Of a stretch of DNA of 64,000 nucleotides, positions 13,601-26,683 are shown in pieces (within the stretch, counting starts at the first letter, position 1; each line of letters begins with the position of its first letter). A model generated the notes under the pieces. That model was not told the DNA's origin and did no database searches. It was given only the letters and a program-made list of their open reading frames with translations. The stretch is from Anseranas semipalmata (Eukaryota; Chordata; Aves; Anseriformes; Anseranatidae), in contig VXAA01003297.1 in the NCBI GenBank assembly GCA_013399115.1, positions 143,777 to 207,776 of the forward strand. Direction: 5' to 3'. The translations under genes were made by a program, and so were the position numbers.

Positions 13601-16600
13601 TTAATGGATCTGCATGGCTCAACTTCCATTTAAACACAGCACCCCTTTTACAAGGCCTAAGTGCTACAAAACAGCCTTTCTATAAATTAAAGTCGGCCCG
13701 CGTGCATTTGCACTTAGGAATGCTTTTGAAAGGGTTTTAAAAGCAATCAATTACAATAATTCATATGTTTAAAGATGCAACTCCAACAGTCAATCCAATT
13801 TTTCTTCTGATTGTAAGGTAAATGTGAACGCCAGCTTGTTACTATTCCTGGGGTTTGTCTCTGCACAGAAATCGTACCATTTTAAGTACAAGTGTGGAAC
13901 ATATTTCATGCTTGTCTATGCATTTTTTAGTTCACTTGGATTATGATACCTTTGAAATTAAAGTGCAGCAGCAGTTCCTGAATGATTTAATGTGTAGACA
14001 CTTTTGCTCTCAAGTAGGAACAACTTGTTCTTGTTTATTTTAATCCAAAAATAAGTTTTATCAAACTGGAATGGTCCTCAACATCTGGAAAAAAACCACC
14101 CAGACCACATCCTGAGGTAGGAATATTGGTTACCGAACTGATGTGCAGACTAAGACTTCATTAAACACACGACGTTCCTACAGGTAGAGATGAGACCTGA
14201 CATCCCACGTTTCCCACACCTGCAGCACGGGAACTTCCAGAGCAACGAGGCTGACAGGAACCTCACTGCGTGACCCCTGCGCACCCCACAAAACTAATCC
14301 CGGCCCCACTCCTTCAATGAGCAAGCGATCGATTGCAGCTCTGCAGCAGGGAACCGCGCAGCCGCCAGACTGCTCAATAGATTGCATGTGGCAAAAAGGG
14401 AACGCTGCGCAAAGGCTGTGAATGAGTCATTCGACATTTGAGGTTGACTGAAGTCATTCTGCTACATTTACTTCTAATCTTGATGTGCTATCCACATTTG
14501 CATGTTAAGCAGGATGGGAAGAAAGAGATTTAAATTATTTGCTACAATACACACGTGGAAGACAGCAGACTGCATGTGTGTGAGAAAGTGGGATTGCATG
14601 CATGTCTGGGTGAACGCAGCAGCTTGTGAGCTGCCTTTTCTACCCTCGTATGTGAGCAGGCATTCTGCACGCAAGCCTGAACACATCTGAGCAAAAGTAT
14701 GTTTGAACGCTTGTATCTCTTGGGATCTGATTATAAATGAAAGATGTTCATTTGCAGTATGCCTGAACGGAGGAACAGAGGTCCCGCGAGCACACTTCAG
14801 GTGATGTGTGTGTCGTGTTTTCCTCGGCAAATACAAATCCGAGCAACTGCGAATGAGTTGGTCTGTGTACACTTGGAGGGCAGGTACGTGTGGCGTGTGC
14901 ATGCGGGTGACAAGGAGCACCCGTGAGGAGGAATCAGCTGAATTTGGAATTTAGGTATTAGTCAAACACCACCAGCAATGAATCACCTCTTTAGAGACTT
15001 CCATGGAAAGAATATATGGCAACCTCTTAAAGCGCGAGCTGGCCTAACATTATGCTCCTTCACTCCTGGTTACACCTCCAGCTAGAAGCGCAAGTCTGCA
15101 GAGTCTGACTGCTTACAGCTCCTGCTGAAGTCTGAGCCACGCGTATTTAGCAAGTCTAAGTATTAAGCCATTTTAAAATACACCCTCACCTATGAGGTTT
15201 AGGAGCCTCAGTTCAAGCTCTTGGGTTTGAAATTCTGGACAAAGACACTGACTTAGCTCTCACAAAACAGCTACCAATATGAAGATTCTGGTGAAACAGT
15301 GCAGAGAAAATATTTTCAGAGGGTGAAGGAGGCGAACATAGAAGATACTTCATGAGACTGCTCAAGGTTATGTCGCAAGGAGAATGAAGATGGAGAATCT
15401 GGCTGTGATTGGAAGCAGGGGGCCACACATGAACTAAATCTGGAGGAGATGAAATATCAGCTGGGTGGGGCAAGCAGAGCACTGGTACCTTGCCTCAAGA
15501 TAAAAACAGTCAGGTTTGGTTTTGCACAGAGCTAAGAATGTATTTGCATCCAAAGCAAGACTTGCAGCATGTCACGTAGGTAAAGGGCATTGCCAAGATC
15601 TGCGTTATTGTTTTTATTGGTTGTAATGTCCAAGTTATTATATCCTTTAAATTATTAAGATTTGCTTACTACTTAATGCACTGCAGATCTCCCCCCTTCC
15701 CCGCACCTCTATTCTGTAAGTTATTGATATCGCACTCAATTAACCTTGGTAAGTGAATATAGGCTGGACATCGCCTCTCAGGTTCCGTCATTCTTGCTCA
15801 AAGCCACAGTTTGCATACAAACCACTGAATGGCAGTACTTAAATCTCCAAGTAAAATTGCTTCAATGGAAACAAAAGTGTGCATTCATGACATTTGTATT
15901 CATATTAAGTCTCATGTTTCTTTATCTGAAAACCTAAACACTGGGCATAGCCTACGCAGATTCTGTTCTATTAAATAAAGAAGTATATGCGATTTTGATT
16001 AAAGAAGCTTACAAAAATATATTTTTCTATTTCTTTGGGTGACAACTGCAGGCATATTATTGCAGTTCCAACCTATCCGCTATGCTTGTATTGGTTGTGT
16101 ACACAAGATAAAATGGAATGAGCTGGAAACCCAATATTTATTAGTGAGTCCACTGCAAGGCACACTTATTGAGGTACAAAAAGGTCCAATAGCCATTGGG
16201 AGTGGTGGTGAAATGGGGGGAGAATCCACTCACAGGTAATCAGGACAGCGGCACAGCATGATCTACAACAGCTACAAACCAGTTCACAGACCCCTTGAGA
16301 ATCAACTCTGGTCCCATCAGCTCATGTAATTGTGAAAGCACAATTGTTCTACCTCGATTGTACTCTCAGGCTGAGAAATAGGTGTGCACACATCTAAAGA
16401 AGGCAGCTGTTGCATTCAGCGTTATGCTATGGTTTATGTGGGGAGGACAACATGCTATTTCTTCCATAACACAATAAAACATTATTATAGAGAGTTGTTC
16501 CTACAATTATTCTCCAGAATACACTGTGCTGATGGCAGCGTTGTCATCTACGAATCACCTCATGAAAGACTTGAAAAGAAATTATGGAACTGATATAATA

Positions 16601-16770
16601 TCGCCAGTCTATTGCATTAACTGTTGTATTTCTATGTTATATCTCTTTTCCTTATCCTTTGGACTGTCCTCCCTATACATAATGCAAACTACTTGGGGCA
16701 GCAGGTGGTCAGAGATGGTATTCTTCTATATGGTGCAACTTAACAAAAACCAATGGGTTAGGACTGTTTA
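10623..16770. other. Unique non-coding sequence, possible regulatory texture
   Basis: No supported gene. The longest ATG frame in the window (11908-12348, 146 codons, plus strand) lies here but matches no family I recognise and has no visible splice or promoter context. 11172-11233 holds three TAATC/GATTA cores. An AP-1 consensus TGACTCA is at 11083-11089, and a 13-base T run at 11503-11515. 14500-14930 is rich in TG-containing words. 13680-13830 is AT-rich with several ATTA cores. Confidence 0.5.
11172..11233. promoter_or_regulatory. Cluster of three TAATC homeodomain cores
   Basis: TAATC is at 11172-11176 and 11229-11233, and its reverse complement GATTA at 11202-11206. TAATC is the core bound by K50 homeodomains such as OTX, CRX and PITX (established knowledge). 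A forkhead-like TAAACA lies between them. The clustering is suggestive only; short AT-rich motifs occur often by chance. Confidence 0.2.
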
Positions 16771-16925
16771 TAGAATCATAAAATAATTAGGTTAAAAGGG
16801 ATCTATGGAGATCACCCAGTTCAAGCACCTGATCATGGCAGGGCTAACTTTGAAATTATATAAGATGAGCATACAACCCGGCTTTTCTACAATGACTACT
16901 CTCTAACGGAACACCAGCCTCATTC
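16771..16925 (-). mobile_element. CR1 LINE 3' end, decayed
   Basis: The block opens with TAGAATCATAAAATAATTAG and continues with a GGATCTATGGAGATCA-type segment and a 'ctaactttgaaatta' segment. In this order they read as the reverse complement of a CR1 LINE 3' end, whose terminal repeats are typically ATTCTATGATTCTA-like. The element is therefore on the minus strand. Only the last roughly 150 bp is recognisable, as expected for the strongly 5'-truncated CR1 family. It is substantially diverged. The boundary at its 5' side (near 16925) is uncertain. Confidence 0.7.
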
Positions 16926-19522
16926 AGGCAATAATATAAATTATGTACCTGTGTAGATCAAAGACATACTGAAAATCATTTAGGTACAAGATCTTCTTCA
17001 AACGATTCAAGATTTCCATTCACTATGTCCCTTAAAAGACTGTACAAAAAAAATTTAAAAAATCATAAGACGATATTGACTTTAGTGCTAGACTGTAATT
17101 ATACAGTTGCATATTATCAAAACACACACTGAAAAGAGCATTACAATCATTATTTCCTGACTTTTGTATGCTTTACACCTTCATTATGTAACTTAAAAAA
17201 AAAGTCATTGTTTGTAGATAGAATTCTGAAAAAAGGCAGAAGAGGAAATAAGGAAATTCCAGAATGAAAAAAAAAAAATTACCTGGTAAGACTGCAGATA
17301 AAAATTACCAGGCTGGACACTGCAAGAGGGTCTATCTCATGTACCTTATACAGCCTTCAAGAAGGTGCTCCTCTTCTACATACCTTAGAAAATCTGCAGA
17401 AGACAGTTTTGAGAGCTGCGAAGTGTAGGAACCATGCAGCTCTCACCCTTCAAGATGCATCATGAATGTGGTAAGGGCTCTGCAGTGGGAAACCAGCCAG
17501 TGGTAAGAATTATTCATCACGAGACTTAAGCAAGGTCCATACACTTCTCCAACACTTAACCCCTCAAAAATAAGGATCAGTGTGATTACTTCAGTGATGA
17601 ACAGGATGAATTTTATCCAAATTGAATAGAACTAAAACATTCTCAGTACTGAACTTCTGCTTCCATATTAAAAAACAGAGAATCCAAACCCCACTGCTCA
17701 CTGCACCTCCATTTTCTGTTCTGTTTTCTATCAGTTTCTTCTACTCATATCTATTTTACTTGCTATCAGATTTAAGAAACTGTAATGTTCAGTTTCGTTA
17801 CTATTGCATATCTTGTTATATTTGATTACAGTATGCTGCCTCTTTAGTCTTGAAGATGAGCTTTGCTTTTTAGCTTACAGCTTTTCAAAAATTAAGTTAT
17901 ACTTAATAAAGTAATTACCTTTGTAACAGAAGCTAATCCCCAAATAGCCTGAAAAAGCATTCACTAAATTTTGGCATACTGTTTTCTGGTTGCTCAGTCT
18001 GAAACTGGTTGGACTTTGCTCATCTCTGCAGCTGGTCAAGGAAAGAGGTAGATGCTCAGCCCTTCCCAAGCTGATGCCAATTAGGTATCTGAGATTGCAT
18101 AGCAGAAGGTGATGCTCTGAAAACCACCCCCTTAGAAAATGTCATGCCAGACTTGTTTAGACCGAACAGAAGAACAACATTTCAAAAGAACAGCCTGCTT
18201 AAAAGCTAAAAACATTTCAAACAAAAAAAGTAAAACTAACCATACCGAACAGAAACAGTTCCAAACAGCAGTAATTCATTAAGAAAATAACTGCTGTTCA
18301 TCCTCAAGAGATTTCCACTGTGCGTCAGAATCCAGGAATTAAATTCAGCCTCACTTTGTATTTCTGTTATCCAGATTGGCTTCATCAGAGGGGGATGCAG
18401 CAATGCTGGGCAGGGTGCAGGGGCCACACACTGCTGTAGTTTCTCCCTGGTGTGTTTTAAAGGATTACAGCTGCTCCTTTGGCTTCTCTTGCTATAACTA
18501 CCCAGCAGTTTAATTAAGAAGCCCTATTATGAGCTCTTTTCTTGCCGCAGCCTCATTGAGAATTGTGCTTCTCTGGACACTTCTGATATGCAGTAGCTGA
18601 GCCAGTAAGCCTGAATATTAGAACATGACAACTGTGTCCTTTGACCCCAGCTTTACCCTGGAGGGTACCTCCAGTTTGGCTGCCCCTTTCTCTGCCTCTG
18701 TATCTATCCCTTCACCTAGCAATGAAATCCATCCTCCAGTGCTTTTCAGCAGTGCACAGCAGGTTAGGAGCAGAAGCAACAACTGCCCAATTAAAATCAA
18801 AATGTCAGATGTGCAGAAGGCAAAGTGAAATCTGCCCGGACTATCAGGGTAAACACCTTCAGACTTATGCAATTAGCTGAAGGACAGTTGATGAGCACAG
18901 GCAATCAAGCTGTGGTTGAGGCTCTCACGTGCAAGAAATGTGCTACGGCACATCACACATTACCAACCCAGAGGAAAGGGCTCGATTCTCTCTGAGTCAC
19001 CAACACCACCTCCTGAAGTGCAAAGGGTTTCCTTTGAAATCCCCCCTGAATTACCAGATGAAATCACAAGGTGCTTAGAAGATTCAACGCAGTGGTTACG
19101 GGTGTGCTACCATTCTCAGGGCCTCTGTAAGCTGTGGCATACAAAGAATGGGAAAAGCTCTTCAGCTGGCTATGGAGAGGAAAGGAATCCTTCAGTTGAG
19201 AGTGGCACCCCTGATGATTTACTACAGTGATTCAGTAATAACACAGGTTAAAAGCAGGTGTGGAGAGCTTTGAGGTACTACCACAGAGATAGAAATCCAG
19301 CCAGAAAAAGGAACACTTATTCTGGAGTTCCAGTGGCCACCAAGCAACTGTCCCCAAACCATTATCATGGTACGGCAACACCAAGGGAGCTCCTCATTCA
19401 AAGAAGCCCTTCATCTTTCCTCCCCTCTACTTCCCACTCTTCATTTACCTTTCTCTTTAGACTGAGAGCTTGCTGAAGCCTGAGTCATCTTCTGCTATGA
19501 CTTTTGTGACTACCTTCACTGA
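16926..19522. other. Unique AT-rich non-coding sequence
   Basis: No gene or transposon recognised. Short A runs occur near 17050, 17190 and 17270. Plus-strand open frames around 18625-19476 are short and overlapping and resemble no known protein. Confidence 0.6.
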
Positions 19523-19541
19523 TTTTTATTTATTTATTTAA
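19523..19541. repeat. (TTTA)n microsatellite
   Basis: About four TTTA tetranucleotide units. Simple repeat; no associated retroposon seen. Confidence 0.75.
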
Positions 19542-21763
19542 TCAAGTCAGCTATTGCACAAATAAATTCCCCGTGGAATTATTACCTTGATGTAGCTGTT
19601 GGAGGTACCTTCCAGGCAGGTGTACTGTATTGACCACAGCCAGCCACACTGCCATAAAATCACCTGTGCTTTCTCTTCCCTGACACACCACACTGAGGAA
19701 GAGACCTGGAGTAAAGCACCTGAATATTAAGGAATTGGCCATTTTTCGCAATGGACACTCTGTCAGTGCATGGGATCTGGTGTCAACAGTGTCTGAAAGT
19801 CAGCTGAAGCCTTGCTGTAAAAGAACTAATTAATAATAGAGCTCAGGGTGCTTAAGGAGTTGACCCTCAGAAGCTCTGGAGATTTAAGAAAGTATTTCTA
19901 AACCCATCCTGGAGCTGCAGTTATTAATGAATGATCAATCTCTACAGACATCATCCTGTGGTTGTTTCAACCCCGTTTCCCCCAGTGACCTCAACAGCCA
20001 AGGGGAGAAAATCAGAACAGTGCTGAAAAATCAAAATAAAACCAAAATAAAACTATGGAGGTACTTGTCATGTCTGTGTACTTACATCTGAGCTGCGTCT
20101 TACATTTAAAATTAAAAGCCAGTGTTTTTTTTACGTACGAGAAGCATGGTGTTCATTGAGAATTACAGCACTAACTGTAAAAGCATATAATGAATTTTCT
20201 GAGAATTTACAAGTAAATCTATTAACTATTTTAAGAAGTAAAATTAATTTAAAATAAGAACCTTGATACTTTGTGTTTGATCTTTTATTTGTTTCTGTAA
20301 TCTCAGTAATGGATTAATCCAGATCTTCATTCTACTCAAAGATCACAAACATCTTGCATTGAAAACATTTGAAAGTTTTCCCAAGATCGGTAGCCTTTTT
20401 ACCTCTATTGTATCAAAAAAATCCCCTTCAAAAAAACCCCGGTGCTTAATTTTTTCCTTCAGAGGATGCTACAGAAGGACCTTTCAAGATACCCAAGCTG
20501 CCCACAGCTAGAATGGCCCTTTCAAAATGTTCATCACTTCACACCGGGATTGTCTGTGGACAGCGGAGACGCCATCGTCATTCATCAGGGACACTTGGCT
20601 TCACTTATGTTGGAAACAGAGGGAAGCAGCTGCTGCTCTTAATGATGAAACTCTAACTGTGCGCAGCGGTATCAGCCCCACTGAGAACTGCCTTGTCGTG
20701 ATGTCGTGGGAAAGAAAAAATATTTTCTTGAACATCATTTAAAGCTAATCTGACATCACAAACATTCAGAGGCTTTGATTATTGCATGGGCTCATTGCAG
20801 CAAAAGGAGAAGATGGCATTAAATGTGTTAGGCATGTATTACAGATGTAATTACTTGGGATACAGGAGATAGCAACATTCACTATACCAAATCAGCAGGC
20901 AAAGGATGCCACTACACTACACGGCCCCTGCTGAAGGTAACGACATGATTATGACAATGCCTATACAATCTTCAGCAATGTAACACTGCAATTCTACTCA
21001 TTCCCTTCTACTAAAAATCTCTAAGTATTTAATGACTTCAACGAATTAAGATTCTCCTTTGTTCAAGAGAGGAAAATACCTTGAGACCAGATTCAGTTCT
21101 CCTTTACAGTAGAGAAACAGGAGGATGTTTTAGTTTAATAGATTTAATCTCAGAGATCTGTTACACTGTTAGGATTACCAAAAAAGGAGGAGCCAAACAC
21201 ATTAAGGTTCAACAAAGGCATTATTTGTCTGTTAGCACAATGATAATACAACTTGAAACTTCATACTGTAAACTAATCACCCTGTTAGCAAGTACTTGTT
21301 CCATCCATGCGTAGAGCTCTGCATACCTGGCTGACAGAGGGTCGGGTCACCTTCCTCCGAATCATTATGTTTCAACCACTATTTGGGTAGCATATGGGAC
21401 GTGATAGATGGATAGTCTGATCTGGTACAGCAAATCCCATCCACAAACAGTCAAACAGAGTGCCTTCAGTATCTTATCTTTAGACGCTATACACTTCTGC
21501 ACGAAAAACAATTACCAGAGCACGTTCATGCACCAAGACAATTTTAGAAGTTTGTCCACATCTGAAAATAATCCCTGTTTAGATTGCAGGGTTAAGGAGT
21601 ACATCTCCTGTGCCAGAACTCAGCTGTAGCTTGGAGGGGCTACAACCTGGAAACACGAAGTTGTTATTTATGTAGCTAGATTTTAAAAATAAAAAAGAGA
21701 TGCCAGAGCTCCGAGGGTTGAAGTGTTTATTCTAAGGGTTACTGGCAAATTCGTCATGATGAG
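19542..21763. other. Unique AT-rich non-coding sequence
   Basis: Nothing recognisable as a gene, RNA gene or repeat. Open frames are shorter than about 80 codons. Confidence 0.6.
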
Positions 21764-21789
21764 ATAATAATAATAATAATAAAAAAAAA
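21764..21789. repeat. (AAT)n microsatellite with A tail
   Basis: About six AAT units running into a nine-A run. Similar in structure to the tract at 10596-10622. Confidence 0.9.
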
Positions 21790-22620
21790 GAGGAACTAGA
21801 AAGAAAATTCTAGAGAACACAAGGCATACAGTGCCTCAGGGAAAAGGAATGGCATGTAATTGTAACCATACACTGCTATGAAAAGATAAAGCTGCATGTA
21901 AAAAAGGTTGTAAAACTTGGGGAGAGGGAAGGAGGATGGATCTTGGAGCTCGAAGAGAGAGGAAAAAAGGATTTCATCATGTATTGGTGCATACTGTTCA
22001 TTTAGGCATTCCAGTCATTTTCTTTCATCTCATAATATTTCACAGTACTAACCTGTGAACTCGGTGCCAGCATAATGTGGCCATTCTTAGCAAGCTTATT
22101 CCTCAAAGGTTAGTCTCCCCTGCTTAGATGTTATTTAAATGGTACTTTAGCATGGTTCTCTAATCAGCAAAACAATTTCAAAAATTTAAAGCTACAGGAA
22201 GAACTCAGACCTTTCCAAGATCACTTTTTTAATTCTCATCTATTTGAAATCCTTCTAGCAACAGTATTTGCTGCTTTTCATATACAGTATTCTGGGCTAA
22301 AGCGAAAAGAAGAAATGATGCCCTTCCTCTCAACCAGATTACGCAGCTGGGTAAGCCTGATATCCAGGCACAAAAATGGCCAGACATCAGAAGCATTTGA
22401 GCAAAGCATCAGCCTACTCGAATAGCTATATCATGGGAATCAGTTTGCACCTCGAAACATGAAGGCGATGGTACCTGCACGTGTTAGCCTAGCTAGCATC
22501 ACTAACAATTCCGCTCATGGTTGAGCAAGCCCCTCTCTCTTTTTCCACCCTCTTTTTAAAAAGCACTTATTTGAAATCACCTTTAAAATGAAACTGTCGC
22601 CACAAAACACAGAAACAAGG
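21790..22620. other. Unique non-coding sequence
   Basis: No gene or known repeat is recognisable between the AAT tract and the MIR copy. Confidence 0.55.
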
Positions 22621-22624
22621 CAGC

Positions 22625-22830
22625 CTTGTCTAGTGATTAAGAAACAAGATCAAGAATCCAGTTTCCAAACCCAGCTCAGTTGCTGTGCGTCTCCAGACAA
22701 GTCGCTTTACCTCTCCGTACTGTAGGACACCTCTATAAAGTACAGTGTAGTCATACATGGAGATACTTAAATGGGCTGGGGTTATGGCTTTCGAGCCATA
22801 AAGCCTGACTCTCAGAAGGCCTCTTAATTT
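22625..22830 (+). mobile_element. MIR/CORE-SINE copy, ancient
   Basis: The order of segments matches a MIR-type SINE on the plus strand. A tRNA-like box A region reads TCTAGTGATTAAGA. A box-B-like segment reads GTTTCCAAACCCAGCTC. Then comes the conserved core GCTGTGCGTCTCCAGACAAG (family form 'GCTGTGTGACCTTGGGCAAG'), then TCGCTTTACCTCTCCGT ('TCACTTAACCTCTCTGT'). MIR elements are tRNA-derived, mobilised by L2-type LINEs, and inactive in amniotes for a very long time. The copy is highly diverged, and its 3' limit is a guess. Confidence 0.75.
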
Positions 22831-25224
22831 CTGCAGATTGTCAAGTTAGTTAAGCTAGTGCAGCTTCAGTGCTTCTGACATCTCAATGACATTACACTCA
22901 TGTACGTAGGTCTGATTATAACTATAAAGTGAGAGCATTCATACTGACCCATCTTAAGGGCAAATGGGCAAAATTCCCATCAATAGCCAAAAATTTGTGC
23001 AGACATTAAAAGGAAAGGTTTATACAGGAAAAGCAAAGTTACTGCTGTAAAACCACTGATGCTAACATACTTCTTTGCTGCTGCTCAAAAGTATGAAGAA
23101 TGGTGGAAAACTAAGCTGAAAAAACTAGGAAGTGTCCTTCAAGGGAGCTGCAAAATAAAGATTTTTGAAATACATCAGGGGATTTATGGCTGCCATTTTT
23201 GCTGACTGGAATATGGTTTGCAGCCAGCCCTGAGCCTCAGATCAAGTGTGTGACAATCATCATATTCTCGGTAGCATTTTGAGGAACTGAAAGAGGACAG
23301 GATAGTTACGTTCCTCTTACACTAAAATCAGACTCTGGAGGGAAGGGAGAAAAGTAGAGGAAGACAGGGCCTTTTTATATTGTAAAAACTAAAGAAACTA
23401 CAATGAGCCCCGAACACGTAGGGATACCAAGTGTTGATAGAAGTGCTTCATCACTGGTGAAACGTATGGCATTTCCTCAGCCACAGTGGTCGGGCCCTTC
23501 TGACTACTTATATTGGAGACTAAACTTGGCAGTGAGTGTATCTTATGGTATATATCTTACAGCTCCACTAAGAGGAGAATTTCAAGTGAAAATGCTGTTA
23601 GGGGAAGAAACATAGTGAAAGGAATGAAGATCATTTTCATTATGTCAGGCAGTAAAAATAAACCAAAAGAGACTGCCTACAGCAGTAGTTCCAGACCTGT
23701 GGCTTAATAGCAACCTCTTGCCTGCCAAACTTTCAGATATTGCTTGTGGCCACAGAGAGCTGCTGTCAAGCTGCAAATTGATGGGGAGGGCAAAGTGTAA
23801 CATTGTACGGAGGGCATTACTTCCTCACTGCTCTTGCCCTTGAATCAGCAAAATTGAGGGCACTGGTATATGGTTGCAAGAGTGGAAAAAAAAATCTGTT
23901 TGACCGGGTAAAGAAAGACAGGGTTTGAAGAGAGAAGTGATGTCTTTTATCAGAGTAATGGCTATAACTTACAAAAACCAGACAGGCTTCCAGGCGCACC
24001 ATACCTTCTGCAAACTAATGTAAAAAGGTACATGAGATCAGGACAGACAGCTAAGTCGAGCAGCAGAGCCCTGGTACTCTAGGAGTTGTAAAAAATTCTG
24101 TCTTGTGAAAAGCCAGTTTTTCTTTTGCCCTGGAAGATACCTCAGTCTTAACAATTGTAGAAGATGTGCGTGTAGAGGAATGGTAGAGATGAAGCTAACT
24201 TCTAAATCCAGACAACAAAATTAAGCCAAGTTTATATAGGTACATTTCACATTGCCAATCCATCCATCTCCACATTACTCTGCTTCCTGCACACAAATGG
24301 GAATGACATACAGGGTTATTTTGTATTTAATCTCTTACCTGTGGGATTATCAAATTTGGATGCAAGAAAGAAACAGAGGTAAATATCACTAGATAGGAAA
24401 GTAAGAGGAATTGCCTCAGTGGGATACAAACAGTTTTTTTCCCTCCATACATGCTTTCTTCATATCTTTTCCCCAACTCATTTCACCATCACATCATAGC
24501 CAGGGTTTATGTCATATTCAGAGACCTGGTAGCAGCGGCTAAAGTATGGTCCCCCCTCTCCTTCCACTTACAAGCGGAGGACTCTCACTGCTGCCTGAAT
24601 CAGCTAGACACTTCCATGTCAAAACACAACCAGTGGGCAACTCTTCAGGGTTTCTCACCCCAAAGCCCAGCTCTTCCTGCCATACCCATTTACTAGAAAC
24701 TCAGTCAATATAAAACCTTCCTTCTCCAAATATGTGACAGCTTCTCCTACTGTTGCCGAAGACAATTTAGATTATTATTTTTTCTAAGAAAATTTCATAC
24801 TAATAGTTAACTGCAGGACAGGTCAAGCAGCAAGAGCTTTCTCCATGCATACAAACATACGTGAAACACACAGAGACCTTGCCATACAGCTCTATAGCAC
24901 TCCGTCCTAACGAAATGCCTTGTACCAATGCTGCATATTGCACTTACAATACACCAGAAAGTTTTATAAGAATGTTAACGAAGCAGTTAAGGAGAAATTG
25001 CATTCATGCCTTGCCCCTTGAGACCCCACTACATTTCACATGAGACACCAAAAAGCCGGTCAGTGCCACCAGATTTACAATTGCCAGGAGCATTGTTCCT
25101 TCTAGGCATTTTGCCCCAGTCACTATGATCACACTGGGTGTCTCGGACACACAATAGCCTGATCTCAGGGCAACCTTAAAGCTTCTGGGAAATCTGGATA
25201 TCTCTTTGCTTTGTGCTTCTGACT
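22831..25224. other. Unique non-coding sequence
   Basis: No supported gene. A stretch beginning near 23685 (a 'tagttcc-acctgtggc' type start) vaguely resembles the ends of old DNA transposons, but no matching second end was found. Confidence 0.55.
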
Positions 25225-25248
25225 AAACAACAACAACAACAACAAAAA
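25225..25248. repeat. (AAC)n microsatellite
   Basis: About six AAC/CAA units. Simple repeat. Confidence 0.9.
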
Positions 25249-26560
25249 CCCACGCTATTTTCTTTGCTCACTTCTCACAACTACCCTCCTTCTGAGCACG
25301 TTCCTGATCCCCCACTGACAAGCAGAAAAGCTTGATGCAGCTGTAGTGGAAATGAAAACACACTAAATCCTGAGCCTTGCAGTTAAGACCTTCCTCGTTA
25401 AAGTCTGCAGAAAATGTCATGCTAATTTAACCAACACTACTCTTAAAACTTCATAGCGAAAGAAGCAAGGAGTTGAGCAGGTCTGTACCTTTGAAGGCTG
25501 GTGGTTGCACTCTGCTGTTTCAGGATCTGTGCTGAGGCAGAGCGGTGTGGAGCAGCAGGAGTTTCATAACAAGATCACCAACTTGCCTCCTGCCTTCAGC
25601 GCCGGTGCTCAGCACGGGCTGAAAGCCTGCAGAGCCATTCGGGACAGACGAGTCTTCACCACGGCATCTTCACCTCTCCCTCGCCAAGCGCAGCCAATCA
25701 AGCCAGCAGTGTGCAAACCGCAAACCACGCAGGAACTCACAGGCACGGCAGTTTACAGAGCCGGGCGTGGGGCTCAGCTTAGTGTGGTTTTATTCTTCTA
25801 CTGCCAGGGTGACAGCTGCTCGAGAGCAGTTTCTCTGAATGCTACAGCTGTTCGCCACTCCAGCTGCATCTCAAGCACTGGGGCACCCCATAACTTGCTC
25901 AATGCTTCAGTATTTAACTCTTCTATATGGAAAATACCAACCTTTGTTGGACACAAGTAGCGATTCTCAGGAGTAAGCCGTCAAGTGTTCCTGAAAGCTA
26001 CCCTCTTCTCTAATGTAGGGTGAGTGGCGGTCATAAACTACCAGCATTTGAACTTCTGAGGCACCTCTCCTGCCATACATCCCCTTTGATGTCAGAGTCC
26101 ATAGGTGCACACGCACAGCGCACCTACACATGACGTGATGTGTGCCTGTAAGAAAATACAAGCAAATACAAGAGTCACCTTGATTAGCACAGGCATGGGC
26201 CAAGAGGGAGATAATTTAAGAAAGCATCCAGGATTTCAGCAGGCTCCATGATTACCATCAATGGGAGGGCTGTGTTTGAGCTATGAGAAAAGGCATGAAA
26301 ATCTGACTCTTATAAGAACACAGAAAATGCACGTTTGCTTATTTAGTTGTTGCACCAGTTTAGTCGCTGGCAGGGGCACACTGCAGCGGGCCGGCAGGCT
26401 GGAGAGAGCAACTGCCATCTACGCACAGCACTGATGATGTGCCCGGCTAACATCTGTGCTACAGGTCTTTCAGATGGCAAAGTATTTATGGACCACGTAA
26501 ATGCAAGGGAAAAAAAAATATATATATTTAAGGTTTCTCCTCATGTGAGTAATGGCTGAC
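25249..26560. other. Unique sequence with a GC-richer block
   Basis: 25500-25830 is noticeably richer in G+C than its surroundings and holds a 151-codon open frame on the plus strand (25505-25960). That frame opens at TTG, not ATG, and its translation resembles no known protein, so I do not call it a gene. It could overlap an unrecognised exon. Confidence 0.45.
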
Positions 26561-26683
26561 ACACATTGTGGGGTCACCACACTAAGTCTTCCCCCTCACA
26601 CCTCTGTCAGCTGCTCCACCCGCCATCCCCACACAAACTGACTGGGGTCTCCCATGCCCCACAGCAGGGGGTGGTGAGGAAGC

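Noticed and set aside
14474..14920. 148-codon minus-strand open frame
   Set aside because: It opens at GTG, not ATG, and sits in TG/CA-rich sequence that lengthens chance frames.
23685..23815. Possible DNA transposon end
   Set aside because: Weak resemblance over a few words only, with no second terminus.
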